Program-made: the position numbers and the translations under genes
The notes under the pieces: generated by a model
Seen by the model: only the letters and a program-made list of their open reading frames with translations
Database searches by the model: none
Told to the model about the DNA's origin: nothing
Shown here: in pieces, positions 24,598-33,665 of the stretch
Layout of the letters: each line of letters starts with the position of its first letter
How positions within the stretch are numbered: the first letter of the stretch is position 1
DNA from: Pseudomonas sp. TNT3
GTDB taxonomy: Bacteria > Pseudomonadota > Gammaproteobacteria > Pseudomonadales > Pseudomonadaceae
Reading direction: 5' to 3'
DNA: 64,000 nt
Assembly (NCBI RefSeq): GCF_010095445.2
Contig: NZ_WFGV02000033.1
Coordinates: forward strand, 1 to 64,000

Positions 24598-26736
24598 TTA
24601 AGCCGGAACGGCTTTGGCCTTTGGCTCCCGATCCCAGACCCGATGTTGCCCAATCGCCGCAATGAACGGTTTGAACAACTTCGCATCCGCCCCTACGATC
24701 AGTCCCGCATCAGCCTCCAGTTTCAGCACATCCAGCAACTGCTTGGCCTCGCCGTGCAGCGCGATCGCCTTCAGGTGCTTGTAAGCCTCCAGCAGGTAAT
24801 GCAGTGCAACGCCATCAGTGCTCAAGGCCTTGATCGACGCCGCGCCGCCCGGCACAAAGACCGCATCGAATGCCACTGACGGCAAACCTTCCATCGACGC
24901 GTCCACCGGCAGCGACTTGCCATCGGCGGTGGTCACTGGCGCCGACGTCGGCCCCAGCAGCTTGGCGTGGGCCCCTTCTGCCATCAGGGCTTTCTTCAGC
25001 GCGTCGATTGCGGCGCCATCTACGCCGTTCGCCGCCAGAATCGCTACTTTGCGGGTTTTGATATTTCCTGGCAGCAGGTTGGCCTGACTCAAGGCGGGCG
25101 AGCGATCCAGCGACGTTTTTGGAACCTCAACCGTACCGGCTTTCGGTGCAGGCAGACCAAGGTTCTCAGCCACGCGCTTGGCCAGCTCAAGATCAATGTT
25201 TGCCAGAATCTCGTTCACCTGACGTGCACGAATGAACTCGCGCTCAACTTTGCCCAGCTCGAAGCTGTACGCGGCAATGATGTGCTCCTGCTCGTGCTTG
25301 CTCATGCTGTGGAAGAACAAGCGGGCTTGGGAGAAGTGATCGCCGAACGACTCACTACGCTGGCGAATCTTGTTCGCGTCGATACGTTCCGGATAAGTCT
25401 CGAAACCACCATCCTGTGCCGCAGGTGGCGTTTCTTTTGGCCAGCCGCCGTCGATGGAGTTTGGCTCGTAAGATGCGCGGCCCTTGTCGATCGTGGTGCG
25501 GTGCATCGCATCGCGTTGGCCGTTATGGAATGGCGCCACCGGACGATTGATAGGAATCTCGTGAAAATTCGGTCCACCCAGTCGGCTGATTTGCGTATCG
25601 GTGTAGGAAAACAGACGACCTTGCAGCAATGGGTCATTGGAGAAGTCGATGCCCGGCACGATATGGCCAGGGCAAAACGCGACCTGCTCGGTTTCCGCGA
25701 AAAAGTTGTCCGGGTTGCGGTTCAGCACCATCTTGCCCAGCGGCGTGATCGGTACGATTTCTTCGGGAATGATTTTGGTCGGGTCGAGAATGTCGAAGTC
25801 GAAGGAATGTTCGTTTTCTTCCTCAACGATCTGTACACCGAGCTCCCATTCCGGGTAGTCGCCCATCTCGATCGACTCCCAGAGATCGCGACGGTGGAAG
25901 TCGGTATCTTTGCCTGCGAGCTTCTGCGCCTCATCCCACACCAACGAACAGGTGCCAGCAGTTGGGCGCCAGTGGAATTTGACGAAGCGTGATTTACCCT
26001 CGGCGTTAACCAACCGAAAGGTGTGCACACCGAAGCCCTGCATGCTGCGCAGACTCTTAGGAATCGCGCGATCGGACATGGTCCAGATCACCATGTGTGC
26101 CGATTCCGGAACCAGGGATACAAAATCCCAGAAGGTGTCGTGGGCCGAGCCGCCGGTTGGGATTTCATTGTGCGGTTCCGGTTTGACCGCATGTACGAAG
26201 TCAGGAAACTTGATCGCGTCCTGAATGAAGAAGACAGGCATGTTGTTGCCCACCAGGTCGAAGTTGCCTTCGTCGGTGAAGAACTTCACGGCGAAACCTC
26301 GTACATCCCGCACGGTATCGCCTGACCCGCGAGGGCCTTGCACCGTGGAAAAGCGCGTGAAGACCGGTGTTTTCTTGCCCGGATCCTGTAGGAAGCCGGT
26401 TTTGGTCAGCGCCGCATGGTTTTCATACGTCTGGAAGTAACCGTGAGCGCCGGTACCGCGGGCATGCACGATGCGCTCCGGGATTCGCTCATGGTCAAAG
26501 TGCGTGATTTTTTCACGCATGATGAAATCTTCAAGCAGTGAAGGCCCGCGGGCGCCAACCTTCAACGTGTTCTGGTTGTCCGAAACCTTTACGCCCTGGT
26601 TGGTGCGCAGGGCCTGGCCCGTAGCGTCCGAGCGAAATTTTTCCAGGCTCTCGAGCTTGGTGCTGGTATTGCCTCGGTCCAGGGTGTCGGTCCCGGCCAG
26701 GTCGCTTTTGGGTGTGGCAGGCTTCTTGGTACTCAT
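24598..26736 (-). CDS. katE: Monofunctional catalase HPII (large subunit type)
   Basis: 712 residues, the length of large-subunit clade II catalases. The heme-site residues are present: catalytic His91 (ERIVHARG), Asn in VGNNMPVFFIQDA, and the proximal Tyr in RLFSYTDTQISRL. After the catalase core, residues about 560-700 form the flavodoxin/DJ-1-like C-terminal domain (VAILAANGVDGAAIDALKKA, FVPGGAASIKAL). It removes hydrogen peroxide in the cytoplasm, in homologues mainly in stationary phase under RpoS. GAGGAG precedes the ATG by about 11 bases. As I recall P. aeruginosa gene order, no catalase gene sits next to metN there, so this placement may be lineage-specific. Confidence 0.94.
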   Translation of the reverse strand: MSTKKPATPKSDLAGTDTLDRGNTSTKLESLEKFRSDATGQALRTNQGVKVSDNQNTLKVGARGPSLLEDFIMREKITHFDHERIPERIVHARGTGAHGYFQTYENHAALTKTGFLQDPGKKTPVFTRFSTVQGPRGSGDTVRDVRGFAVKFFTDEGNFDLVGNNMPVFFIQDAIKFPDFVHAVKPEPHNEIPTGGSAHDTFWDFVSLVPESAHMVIWTMSDRAIPKSLRSMQGFGVHTFRLVNAEGKSRFVKFHWRPTAGTCSLVWDEAQKLAGKDTDFHRRDLWESIEMGDYPEWELGVQIVEEENEHSFDFDILDPTKIIPEEIVPITPLGKMVLNRNPDNFFAETEQVAFCPGHIVPGIDFSNDPLLQGRLFSYTDTQISRLGGPNFHEIPINRPVAPFHNGQRDAMHRTTIDKGRASYEPNSIDGGWPKETPPAAQDGGFETYPERIDANKIRQRSESFGDHFSQARLFFHSMSKHEQEHIIAAYSFELGKVEREFIRARQVNEILANIDLELAKRVAENLGLPAPKAGTVEVPKTSLDRSPALSQANLLPGNIKTRKVAILAANGVDGAAIDALKKALMAEGAHAKLLGPTSAPVTTADGKSLPVDASMEGLPSVAFDAVFVPGGAASIKALSTDGVALHYLLEAYKHLKAIALHGEAKQLLDVLKLEADAGLIVGADAKLFKPFIAAIGQHRVWDREPKAKAVPA

Positions 26737-26820
26737 CAGTCGTAAACTCCTCGTTGCGATTTCGTCCTAGCCGGACTTGTGAGCAATCTTCCAGGCACGG
26801 CACCTGGGGTTATCGAGTTG

Positions 26821-26841
26821 CTTAATTAGTGACTGATTAAG
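26821..26841. promoter_or_regulatory. 21-bp palindrome between katE and metN
   Basis: CTTAATTAGTGACTGATTAAG is its own reverse complement except at one base pair and the centre. It lies 85 bp upstream of the katE ATG and 158 bp upstream of the metN start. The AT-rich, nearly perfect symmetry suggests an operator of a dimeric regulator (MarR-like in style). No regulator can be named. Confidence 0.5.
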
Positions 26842-26998
26842 GGTTTGAGCCGTTCCTTTTTTCTGACCTTTGATCGCGTTATTGCCAAATGACAGGTTGA
26901 ATGCGAAATAAATGCTAAGAACCTCTATACGGACAGGCTAAAATGCGCGCCCAGCTAACCGCTGATCCATTTCTAACGCGCCCCACAAGGTTCGCTAC

Positions 26999-28006
26999 GT
27001 GATCGAGTTTCAAAACGTCCACAAAACCTACCGCGTCGCCGGTAAGGATATTCCCGCCCTGCACCCGACCAATCTGACGATTGAAAACGGTCAGGTATAC
27101 GGATTGATCGGCCATTCCGGCGCGGGAAAAAGTACCCTGCTGCGTCTGATCAATCGCCTGGAAAACTCCAGCGGCGGCAAGATCTTTGTCGATGGCGAAG
27201 AGGTCACCGCGCTCGACGCCAACAGCCTGCGGCGCTTCCGCCAGCAGGTCGGGATGATCTTCCAGCACTTCAACCTGCTGGCATCCAAGACTGTGGCCGA
27301 CAACGTCGCGTTGCCGTTGACGCTCGCCGGCGAACTGTCGCGCAGTGAGATTGACCTGCGTGTGGCCGAATTGCTGGCGCGGGTGGGCCTGTCTGACCAC
27401 GCCAAAAAATACCCGGCGCAATTGTCCGGTGGCCAGAAGCAGCGCGTCGGTATCGCTCGCGCCCTGGCAACCAAGCCAAAAATCCTGCTGTGCGACGAAG
27501 CCACCAGCGCCCTGGACCCGCAAACTACGGCGTCGGTCCTGCAATTGCTGGCCGAAATCAATCGCGAGCTGAAACTGACCATCGTATTGATCACCCACGA
27601 GATGGATGTGATCCGCCGGGTCTGTGACCAGGTCGGCGTAATGGACGCTGGCGTGATCGTCGAGCAAGGTTCGGTGGCCGATGTGTTCCTGCATCCGAAG
27701 CACCCGACTACCAAGCGTTTCGTGCAAGAAAGCGAGCAGGTTGACGAGAGCGAGCAGCGCGATGACTTCGCTCACGTGCCAGGCCGTATCGTGCGTCTGA
27801 CGTTCCAGGGCGAAGCGACCTACGCGCCGCTACTCGGTACGGTCGCTCGCGAAACGGGTGTGGACTACAGCATCCTGGCCGGCCGAATCGACCGCATCAA
27901 AGACGTCCCCTACGGGCAACTCACACTGGCAGTCACCGGCGGCGACATGGAGGCGGCTTTTGCCCGCTTCACCGCGGCTGACGTCCACATGGAGGTGCTG
28001 CGCTAA
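26999..28006 (+). CDS. metN: Methionine ABC transporter ATP-binding protein MetN
   Basis: 335 residues with a GTG start (MIEFQNVHKTYRVAG). Walker A GHSGAGKST, signature LSGGQKQR, Walker B ILLCDEATSALD and switch His in LITHEMDV. The C-terminal ~90 residues form the NIL/ACT-like domain (VRLTFQGEATYAPLLGTVAR onward) that binds methionine and inhibits transport. The stop overlaps the metI start (TAATG). No S-box or other riboswitch is visible upstream. Confidence 0.94.
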   Translation: MIEFQNVHKTYRVAGKDIPALHPTNLTIENGQVYGLIGHSGAGKSTLLRLINRLENSSGGKIFVDGEEVTALDANSLRRFRQQVGMIFQHFNLLASKTVADNVALPLTLAGELSRSEIDLRVAELLARVGLSDHAKKYPAQLSGGQKQRVGIARALATKPKILLCDEATSALDPQTTASVLQLLAEINRELKLTIVLITHEMDVIRRVCDQVGVMDAGVIVEQGSVADVFLHPKHPTTKRFVQESEQVDESEQRDDFAHVPGRIVRLTFQGEATYAPLLGTVARETGVDYSILAGRIDRIKDVPYGQLTLAVTGGDMEAAFARFTAADVHMEVLR

Positions 28007-28680
28007 TGGAAGCCCTGTCAACGTTCTTCTCCAACATCGACTGGTTCGAAATCTGGCTCGCCACCGGCGACACACTGTTGATGCTCGGCGGCTCGCTGTT
28101 GTTCACCGTGTTGCTGGGCTTGCCGCTGGGTGTGCTGTTGTTCCTGTGCAGCCCGCGTCAGTTGCTGGAAGCCAAAGGCGTCTACGCGATGCTGTCGCTG
28201 GTGGTGAATATCCTCCGCTCGCTGCCATTCATCATTCTGCTGATCGTGATGATTCCGTTCACCGTGTTGATCACCGGCACGTCCCTCGGGGTTGCCGGTG
28301 CGATTCCGCCACTGGTGGTGGGCGCCACGCCGTTCTTCGCTCGACTGGTGGAAACCGCACTGCGTGAAGTGGATCGCGGCATCATCGAAGCGACCCAGGC
28401 CATGGGTGCTTCGACCCGGCAGATCATCACCAATGCCTTGCTGCCGGAAGCGCGTCCGGGCATCTTCGCGGCGATTACGGTGACAGCGATTACACTGGTG
28501 TCCTACACGGCAATGGCCGGTGTGGTGGGCGCTGGCGGCCTGGGTGACCTGGCGATCCGCTTCGGTTACCAGCGTTTCCAGACTGATGTGATGGTTGTGA
28601 CTGTGGTGCTGCTACTGGTGCTGGTGCAGGTGCTGCAAACCGTTGGCGACAAACTGGTTGTCCATTTTTCCAGAAAATAA
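28006..28680 (+). CDS. metI: Methionine ABC transporter permease MetI
   Basis: 224 residues, five predicted membrane helices and the EAA coupling loop (EATQAMGASTRQIITNALLP). The length is typical for MetI. It overlaps metN by one base and precedes metQ by 63 bp. The permease dimer moves D/L-methionine across the inner membrane. Confidence 0.94.
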   Translation: MEALSTFFSNIDWFEIWLATGDTLLMLGGSLLFTVLLGLPLGVLLFLCSPRQLLEAKGVYAMLSLVVNILRSLPFIILLIVMIPFTVLITGTSLGVAGAIPPLVVGATPFFARLVETALREVDRGIIEATQAMGASTRQIITNALLPEARPGIFAAITVTAITLVSYTAMAGVVGAGGLGDLAIRFGYQRFQTDVMVVTVVLLLVLVQVLQTVGDKLVVHFSRK

Positions 28681-28743
28681 ACAAATGAGCCGGCCATTCG
28701 CTGGCAGGCGCCGAAAACAGGCGTCTCACATGGAGTTAGCTGA

Positions 28744-29514
28744 ATGAAAAAACTACTCGTCGCGTTCGCAGCCGTTGCTGCGTTCTCTGCTCAGGCTGAA
28801 ACCCTGACTGTCGCGGCCACCCCGGTCCCGCACGCAGAAATCCTCGAATTCGTTAAACCGGCCCTGGCCAAAGAAGGCGTGGACCTGAAGGTTAAAGTCT
28901 TCACTGACTACATTCAGCCGAACGTACAGGTCGCCGAAAAGCGCCTGGACGCCAACTTCTTCCAGCACCAGCCGTATCTGGATGAGTTCAACAAGGCCAA
29001 GGGGACCGATCTGGTCGCCGTTGCCCGTGTGCACCTGGAACCGTTGGGCGCGTACTCCAGCAAATACAAGACCCTGGCCGAACTGCCAGGCGGCGCCAAC
29101 GTGGTCATCCCGAACGATGCCACCAACGGCGGTCGCGCCCTGTTGCTGCTGCAGAAAGCCGGCCTGATCAAGTTGAAGGAATCGAACAACATCCTGTCGA
29201 CCGTCAAGGACATCACCGAAAACGCCAAGGATCTCAAATTCCGCGAACTGGAAGCCGCGACCATCCCGCGCGTGCTGACCCAGGTCGACCTGGCGCTGAT
29301 CAACACCAACTACGCGCTGGAAGCCAAACTTGATCCGTCCAAGGACGCGCTGGTGATCGAAGGTAACGACTCGCCTTACGTGAACATTCTGGTCGCTCGT
29401 CCAGAGGACAAGGACAGCGAAGCGATGAAGAAGCTGATTGCTGCCCTGCACACTCCGGAAGTGAAAGCCTTCATTCTCGAGAAGTACAAAGGCGCGGTAC
29501 TGCCAGCGTTCTGA
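28744..29514 (+). CDS. metQ: Methionine ABC transporter substrate-binding protein MetQ (NlpA family)
   Basis: 256 residues. The signal peptide MKKLLVAFAAVAAFSAQA is followed by the NlpA-family fold (LTVAATPVPHAEILEFVKPA; NFFQHQPYLDEFN; AVARVHLEPLGAYS; IPNDATNGGRALLLL). Unlike E. coli MetQ there is no lipobox cysteine, so this form should be a free periplasmic protein. It ends the metNIQ operon, with a strong terminator 16 bp downstream. Confidence 0.92.
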   Translation: MKKLLVAFAAVAAFSAQAETLTVAATPVPHAEILEFVKPALAKEGVDLKVKVFTDYIQPNVQVAEKRLDANFFQHQPYLDEFNKAKGTDLVAVARVHLEPLGAYSSKYKTLAELPGGANVVIPNDATNGGRALLLLQKAGLIKLKESNNILSTVKDITENAKDLKFRELEAATIPRVLTQVDLALINTNYALEAKLDPSKDALVIEGNDSPYVNILVARPEDKDSEAMKKLIAALHTPEVKAFILEKYKGAVLPAF

Positions 29515-29530
29515 TCTGAAGCTGTAACGA

Positions 29531-29561
29531 AAAAAGGGGCGCATTGAATGCGCCCCTTTTT
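29531..29561 (+). terminator. Terminator of metNIQ
   Basis: Perfect stem AAAAAGGGGCGCA / TGCGCCCCTTTTT with a 5-base loop, 16 bp after the metQ stop. The A/T flanks make it work in both directions. Confidence 0.9.
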
Positions 29562-29580
29562 GTTGCCTGAAACTCTGACC

Positions 29581-29673
29581 CTGTGGGAGCGGGCTTGCCC
29601 GCGATGGCGACCTGACATTCAGCACCTGCGTTTGGAGCTTATGGCCCTATCGCGGGCAAGCCCGCTCCCACAG
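29581..29673. repeat. REPIN, GTGGGAGCGGGCTTGCCCGCGAT family
   Basis: CTGTGGGAGCGGGCTTGCCC at the left and its exact inverse GGGCAAGCCCGCTCCCACAG at the right, with a 50-base variable spacer. It lies between the convergent metQ and SCO genes. Confidence 0.9.
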
Positions 29674-29686
29674 TTTTTTGTGGTGT

Positions 29687-30322
29687 TTACTTGCGTTTAA
29701 GCATCACCGGCAACTGCGCCACCAGCTTCACATTGTTCAACGGCGCTCGAATAAACCCGCGCTGTGTCCCGTCAGGCCCGATGACCGCCAGGTTGCCACT
29801 GTGATCAACCGTGTAATTCGGCTTGCTGGTGTCCGCTGGAATAAAAGGGATGCTGACCGCGTTGGTGAATTTTTGCAGGTCGTCGATCGAGCTCGGCGTC
29901 AGGCCGATGAACTGCGGATCGAAGTAGCCGAGGTACTGCTTGAGCTGCTTCGGCGTATCGCGATTCGGGTCGACGCTGACCAGGATGATCTGCAACTTAT
30001 CCACAGCCTCGGGTGGCAGTTCGCTTTTGATCTGGCGCAGTTGGGCGAGGGTGGTCGGGCAGATGTCCGGGCAGAAGGTGTAGCCGAAGAACAGCAGCGA
30101 CCATTTGCCCTTCAACTCGTCGACCGCTACCGGTTTGCCGTCCTGATCGGTCATTGTCACGTCCGGCAGGTTACGGCTTTGCGGCAGCAGAATGATCCCG
30201 GCGTCGATCAAAGCCGTCGGGTCGCCCTGGCCTTTGCCGGACAGCACTTTGTTGATGGTCAGGCCCAGGACCAGCGCGATCAGGGCGACGAGGATGAAGA
30301 CGGTTTTCTGGGTTCGAGTCAT
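29687..30322 (-). CDS. SCO1/SenC copper chaperone for cytochrome c oxidase
   Basis: 211 residues from the ATG at 30322 (MTRTQKTVFILVALIALVLG), which overlaps the cyoE stop as ATGA. One N-terminal membrane anchor is followed by a thioredoxin-like domain with the copper-binding TFCPDICP motif and the later His in VDHSG. It delivers copper to the CuA site of subunit II. It is the last gene of the oxidase assembly run on the minus strand. Confidence 0.92.
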   Translation of the reverse strand: MTRTQKTVFILVALIALVLGLTINKVLSGKGQGDPTALIDAGIILLPQSRNLPDVTMTDQDGKPVAVDELKGKWSLLFFGYTFCPDICPTTLAQLRQIKSELPPEAVDKLQIILVSVDPNRDTPKQLKQYLGYFDPQFIGLTPSSIDDLQKFTNAVSIPFIPADTSKPNYTVDHSGNLAVIGPDGTQRGFIRAPLNNVKLVAQLPVMLKRK

Positions 30323-31218
30323 AGGTTCAACAGTAAGTAGTGGTCTACGAGCAGCGCGATAAACAGCAGGAACAAGTAGTAGATAGAGTACTTGAAGGTG
30401 TTGATCGCGGCGTGCGGCCGAGTGCCACGGTACAGCACCACGGCCCATTGCAGAAACCTCGCGCCCAGGCCGAGCGCACAAATCAGGTAGAGCAGGCCAC
30501 TCATGTGGATCACGTACGGCATCAGGCTGACGGCCAGCAGGGCGAAGGTGTAAAGCAGGATGTGGACCTTGGTGTAATGCTCGCCGTGGGTGACGGGCAG
30601 CATGGGGATGTCTGCCTTGGCGTATTCCTCTTTGCGGTGAATGGCCAAGGCCCAGAAGTGTGGCGGGGTCCAGGCGAAGATGATCAGCACCAGCAACAGC
30701 GGTTCAGCGCTGACATGGCCAGTAGCGGCGGTCCAGCCGAGCAGTGGCGGGGCAGCGCCGGCCAGGCCACCGATCACGATGTTCTGCGGCGTCGCGCGTT
30801 TCAGGAATCCGGTGTAGACCACGGCGTAACCGAGCAACGAGGCGAGGGTCAGCCAGGCGGTCAACGGATTGGTAAAGGCCAGCAGCAACGCCTGGCCGAG
30901 CATCGCCAATACCAGGGCAAACGTCAGTGCAGCAGCCGGTGAAACCCGACCTTCAGCCAACGGCCGTTTGTGCGTCCGCGCCATCACCGCATCGATACGC
31001 CGATCCACTACATGGTTGACCGCCGCGGCGCCACCGGCACACAAGGCAATCCCCAGATTACCGAAGATCAGCACCGTCCACGGCACGCCGGCGCGGGTCG
31101 CGAGAAACATGCCGACCAGTGAGGTAATGAGCATCAGCACCACCACTTTCGGCTTGGTCAGCTCCAGATAGTCACGCCAGATCGCCTGGCTGTGACGTTC
31201 GCCGATCAGAGTCGCCAT
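30319..31218 (-). CDS. cyoE: Protoheme IX farnesyltransferase (heme O synthase)
   Basis: 299 residues, about nine membrane helices, a UbiA-type prenyltransferase. The first aspartate-rich site is NHVVDRRIDAVMARTHKRPL and the second lies near the loop HRKEEYAKADIPMLP. It adds a farnesyl chain to heme b to give heme O, the precursor used by CtaA. AAGGAG precedes the ATG. It overlaps ctaA by 13 bp upstream and the SCO gene by 4 bp downstream, so the genes are tightly coupled. The ctaB name would be equally suitable. Confidence 0.94.
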   Translation of the reverse strand: MATLIGERHSQAIWRDYLELTKPKVVVLMLITSLVGMFLATRAGVPWTVLIFGNLGIALCAGGAAAVNHVVDRRIDAVMARTHKRPLAEGRVSPAAALTFALVLAMLGQALLLAFTNPLTAWLTLASLLGYAVVYTGFLKRATPQNIVIGGLAGAAPPLLGWTAATGHVSAEPLLLVLIIFAWTPPHFWALAIHRKEEYAKADIPMLPVTHGEHYTKVHILLYTFALLAVSLMPYVIHMSGLLYLICALGLGARFLQWAVVLYRGTRPHAAINTFKYSIYYLFLLFIALLVDHYLLLNL

Positions 31219-32285
31219 GGCATCTCTCCTTTTATTGTTATGGGCCCGGCTGAATGCTTACGCGGACTGAAACGCCAGCGCGCGGGAGTTTGCTGCTTGA
31301 CCCGAACCAGACTGGTCCGAGCGTGATAATTGACCAGCACCATCGTCAGTAAAAGTGCCGCTCCCCCTGCGTTGTGAGCGACGGCGACAGGCAGCGGCAA
31401 GTGGAAAATCACGTTGCTGATGCCCAGGGTGATTTGTGCGCCGAGCGCGATTAGCACCAGCCCTGCCAGCCGGGTCATGCCGACAACTTTGAGTTGCCAG
31501 GCCAGCCCGAGCAAGACGAGGGTCACCAACAGCGCGCCGATGCGATGGGTCAGGTGAATGGCGGTACGGGCATCACTGTCCAGTTGCCCGCCCAGGTAGT
31601 TCGGGCCGATGTGTTGGGTCAGATGAAAACCGTTGGCGAAGTCTGCCGGTGGCAACCATTGCCCATGGCACGTCGGGAAGTCGATACACGCCACGGCCGC
31701 GTAGTTGGAGCTGACCCATCCGCCGAGGGCGATCTGCCCAATGACCAGCAGCAGTCCTGCGGTGGCCCAGTACTGCAAGCGCCGTGGCACGGTGAGCGCG
31801 GGCAACACGCCGGACAGGCGCAAGGTCAGTAGAAACAACAGGCTCAAGGTCGCGAAGCCACCGAGTAAATGCCCCGTTACCACCTGCGGCCAGAGCTTGA
31901 GTGTCACCGTCCACATACCGAATGCGGCTTGCGCAATCACCACCGCCAGCAGGAACAACGGTAACTTCACGGGTTGCCCCGGATGACGCCGATGGACCCA
32001 GGCACGTCCTGCCAGCACCGAAATCAGCAGCCCCAGCGTGCCGGCAAAGTAGCGGTGGATCATTTCGTTCCAGCCCTTATGGGCTTCGACCGGCGTATCA
32101 GGGAAATGCAGTTCGGCATGGGCCAGTTGGGCTTCGCTTTTTGGCACGCTGATAAAGCCGTAGCAGCCCGGCCAGTCCGGGCAACCAAGGCCCGCGTGAG
32201 TCAAGCGGGTGTAGGCGCCGAGCAACACCACAACCAGTGCCAGCAAGGTGGCAAACAGCGCGAGGCGAAATCCAGGTTTGGCCAT
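31206..32285 (-). CDS. ctaA: Heme A synthase (COX15/CtaA)
   Basis: 359 residues, eight membrane helices. Conserved heme-ligand histidines appear in EMIHRYFAG, VTGHLLGGF and HLTHRIGAL, with a fourth near VAHNAGGAAL. Extracellular cysteines are in LGCPDWPGCYG and CIDFPTCHG. It oxidises the methyl of heme O to heme A for the aa3-type oxidase. It lies between the small membrane-anchored protein (10 bp) and cyoE. Confidence 0.93.
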   Translation of the reverse strand: MAKPGFRLALFATLLALVVVLLGAYTRLTHAGLGCPDWPGCYGFISVPKSEAQLAHAELHFPDTPVEAHKGWNEMIHRYFAGTLGLLISVLAGRAWVHRRHPGQPVKLPLFLLAVVIAQAAFGMWTVTLKLWPQVVTGHLLGGFATLSLLFLLTLRLSGVLPALTVPRRLQYWATAGLLLVIGQIALGGWVSSNYAAVACIDFPTCHGQWLPPADFANGFHLTQHIGPNYLGGQLDSDARTAIHLTHRIGALLVTLVLLGLAWQLKVVGMTRLAGLVLIALGAQITLGISNVIFHLPLPVAVAHNAGGAALLLTMVLVNYHARTSLVRVKQQTPARWRFSPRKHSAGPITIKGEMPWRL

Positions 32286-32295
32286 GACGATGCCC

Positions 32296-32889
32296 TTATC
32301 CGATGTTCGACAGTTTCAGCAGATGACGCAGGTCGTTAAGCAAGTCCTTGCCCTTGACGGTCGGGTCGTAGCGCAGCACCAGATTGCCGTGGGGGTCGAT
32401 AATCCACAGCTGCGGCACAGCCTTGTCACCCGTCGTCTTGCTGAAGGTGGTCAGGTCCATGGGATAGCGTTGCAGTTGTGGATACTCGCGGGTCAGCTTG
32501 GCGTCGTACTCGCTGCTCAACGGCTGCGCGGCAGCCAATGCGTGACTGGCGCGTGACGCGTCGCGACCAAGGCCGATCTGAATCTGCCGGGCCAGATACA
32601 CCAGTTGCTGACAGTCCACCGAGCAATCCCTGGGCGCCGTCACCAGCATCTGCCAGCGGTCCTCTTGCGCCTGTATGCCAAGGTCGGCGCGCGTCTGGCC
32701 ATTGCCGATCAGCTCGCCGTGATAACTGCGACCTTCCGGCACCCAGAACTGCAGTTTGTACATGCCGGTGGCGAGGATCATCGGACCGATCACTCCAAGC
32801 AGGATCAGCAGCAGCTGCAAGCGACCTTTACGCCGACTTGCCGGCGTTTTCGCCTCAGACATGCTGGGTGGATTCATGGCCGCTCCCAT
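32296..32889 (-). CDS. Membrane-anchored protein of the cytochrome oxidase cluster
   Basis: 197 residues; AAAGGAG lies 8 bases before the ATG at 32889, so this start is secure although it overlaps the SURF1 gene by 35 bp. A basic N-terminus and one helix (LQLLLILLGVIGPMILATGM, about 25-44) anchor a periplasmic domain with a thioredoxin-like look: APRDCSVDCQQLVYLARQI, then QLWIIDPHGNLVLRYDP. The CSVDC pair recalls SCO-type copper chaperones, but the usual CxxxCP is not exact. It is conserved at this place in pseudomonads, and an assembly role is inferred from context. Confidence 0.8.
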   Translation of the reverse strand: MGAAMNPPSMSEAKTPASRRKGRLQLLLILLGVIGPMILATGMYKLQFWVPEGRSYHGELIGNGQTRADLGIQAQEDRWQMLVTAPRDCSVDCQQLVYLARQIQIGLGRDASRASHALAAAQPLSSEYDAKLTREYPQLQRYPMDLTTFSKTTGDKAVPQLWIIDPHGNLVLRYDPTVKGKDLLNDLRHLLKLSNIG

Positions 32890-33595
32890 GGTGTTTCTCC
32901 TTTGCGTTGTGCCAGCCGAGGTAGATAAAAAGGCCGAGCAGGGCGATCGACATGGCGAACCACTGCACGGCATAAGCGATGTGTTTTTCCGGGCCCATGG
33001 CAACCACCGGCCAGTCGGCCTGGTAGGTCGCCGGGCCGGATTCCGCACGTAATTCGTAGTCGAAGCCTTCCCGGTCGAGCGCCGTCCAGAGCTTCGTGGG
33101 GTCAACGGCAGTCACCAATTGTGGCCAGGTTGTGGTGCTAGGGTCGGCGTGCAACTGGAAGGTTGCGCCAGGCGAGACGTAGACCCAGGCGTCAAGGCTC
33201 AAGGGCTGAGTCGGTGTAGTGAATTGCGGCGGAGTGCGCCGATCAGGCCATGGCAGCCAGCCGCGATTGACCAGTAGCCATAGGCCGGTCGCCTGGTCCT
33301 GAAAGGGTTGCAGCAATTCGACGCCGACTTTTCCGTCGCGCTGGCGGTTATCCAGCAGCAGGCTGTGCGCAGCATCGAACTGACCGTGCAGGCGAACGCG
33401 GCGGAAAGCCGGGTCTTGAGTGTGTGGCAGTTCGGTGCTGGCCATCGGTTCGGCGGCACGACGCTCGGCGTAGCTGTGCAGCAGAGCGCTTTTTTCCGCG
33501 CCCCGGCTCAACTGCCAGAACCCGAGCGACATGAGCAGCGGCAGCAACAGGGCTACCACCAGTGTCGGCACGACACCCGGCCGGAAGCGCTTCAT
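32855..33595 (-). CDS. SURF1 family cytochrome oxidase assembly protein
   Basis: 246 residues from the ATG at 33595 (MKRFRPGVVPTLVVALLLPL). Two membrane helices, one at each end, flank a periplasmic domain. SURF1 motifs: GFWQLSRGAEK, LLDNRQRDGKVGVELLQPF, LVNRGWLPWP, and the C-terminal HIAYAVQWFAMS. It helps insert heme A into subunit I. A longer frame upstream is not supported by a ribosome binding site. Confidence 0.9.
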   Translation of the reverse strand: MKRFRPGVVPTLVVALLLPLLMSLGFWQLSRGAEKSALLHSYAERRAAEPMASTELPHTQDPAFRRVRLHGQFDAAHSLLLDNRQRDGKVGVELLQPFQDQATGLWLLVNRGWLPWPDRRTPPQFTTPTQPLSLDAWVYVSPGATFQLHADPSTTTWPQLVTAVDPTKLWTALDREGFDYELRAESGPATYQADWPVVAMGPEKHIAYAVQWFAMSIALLGLFIYLGWHNAKEKHHGSGHESTQHV

Positions 33596-33665
33596 GGCGT
33601 CGCCAGAAAGTCGGTAATCGCGATAGCTATACTCAAGTGCATCGCCTTTCCCCCGGAGTCTCACC

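Noticed and set aside
26842..26998. Methionine or SAM riboswitch upstream of metN
   Set aside because: No conserved multi-helix aptamer or terminator switch was visible in the short leader.
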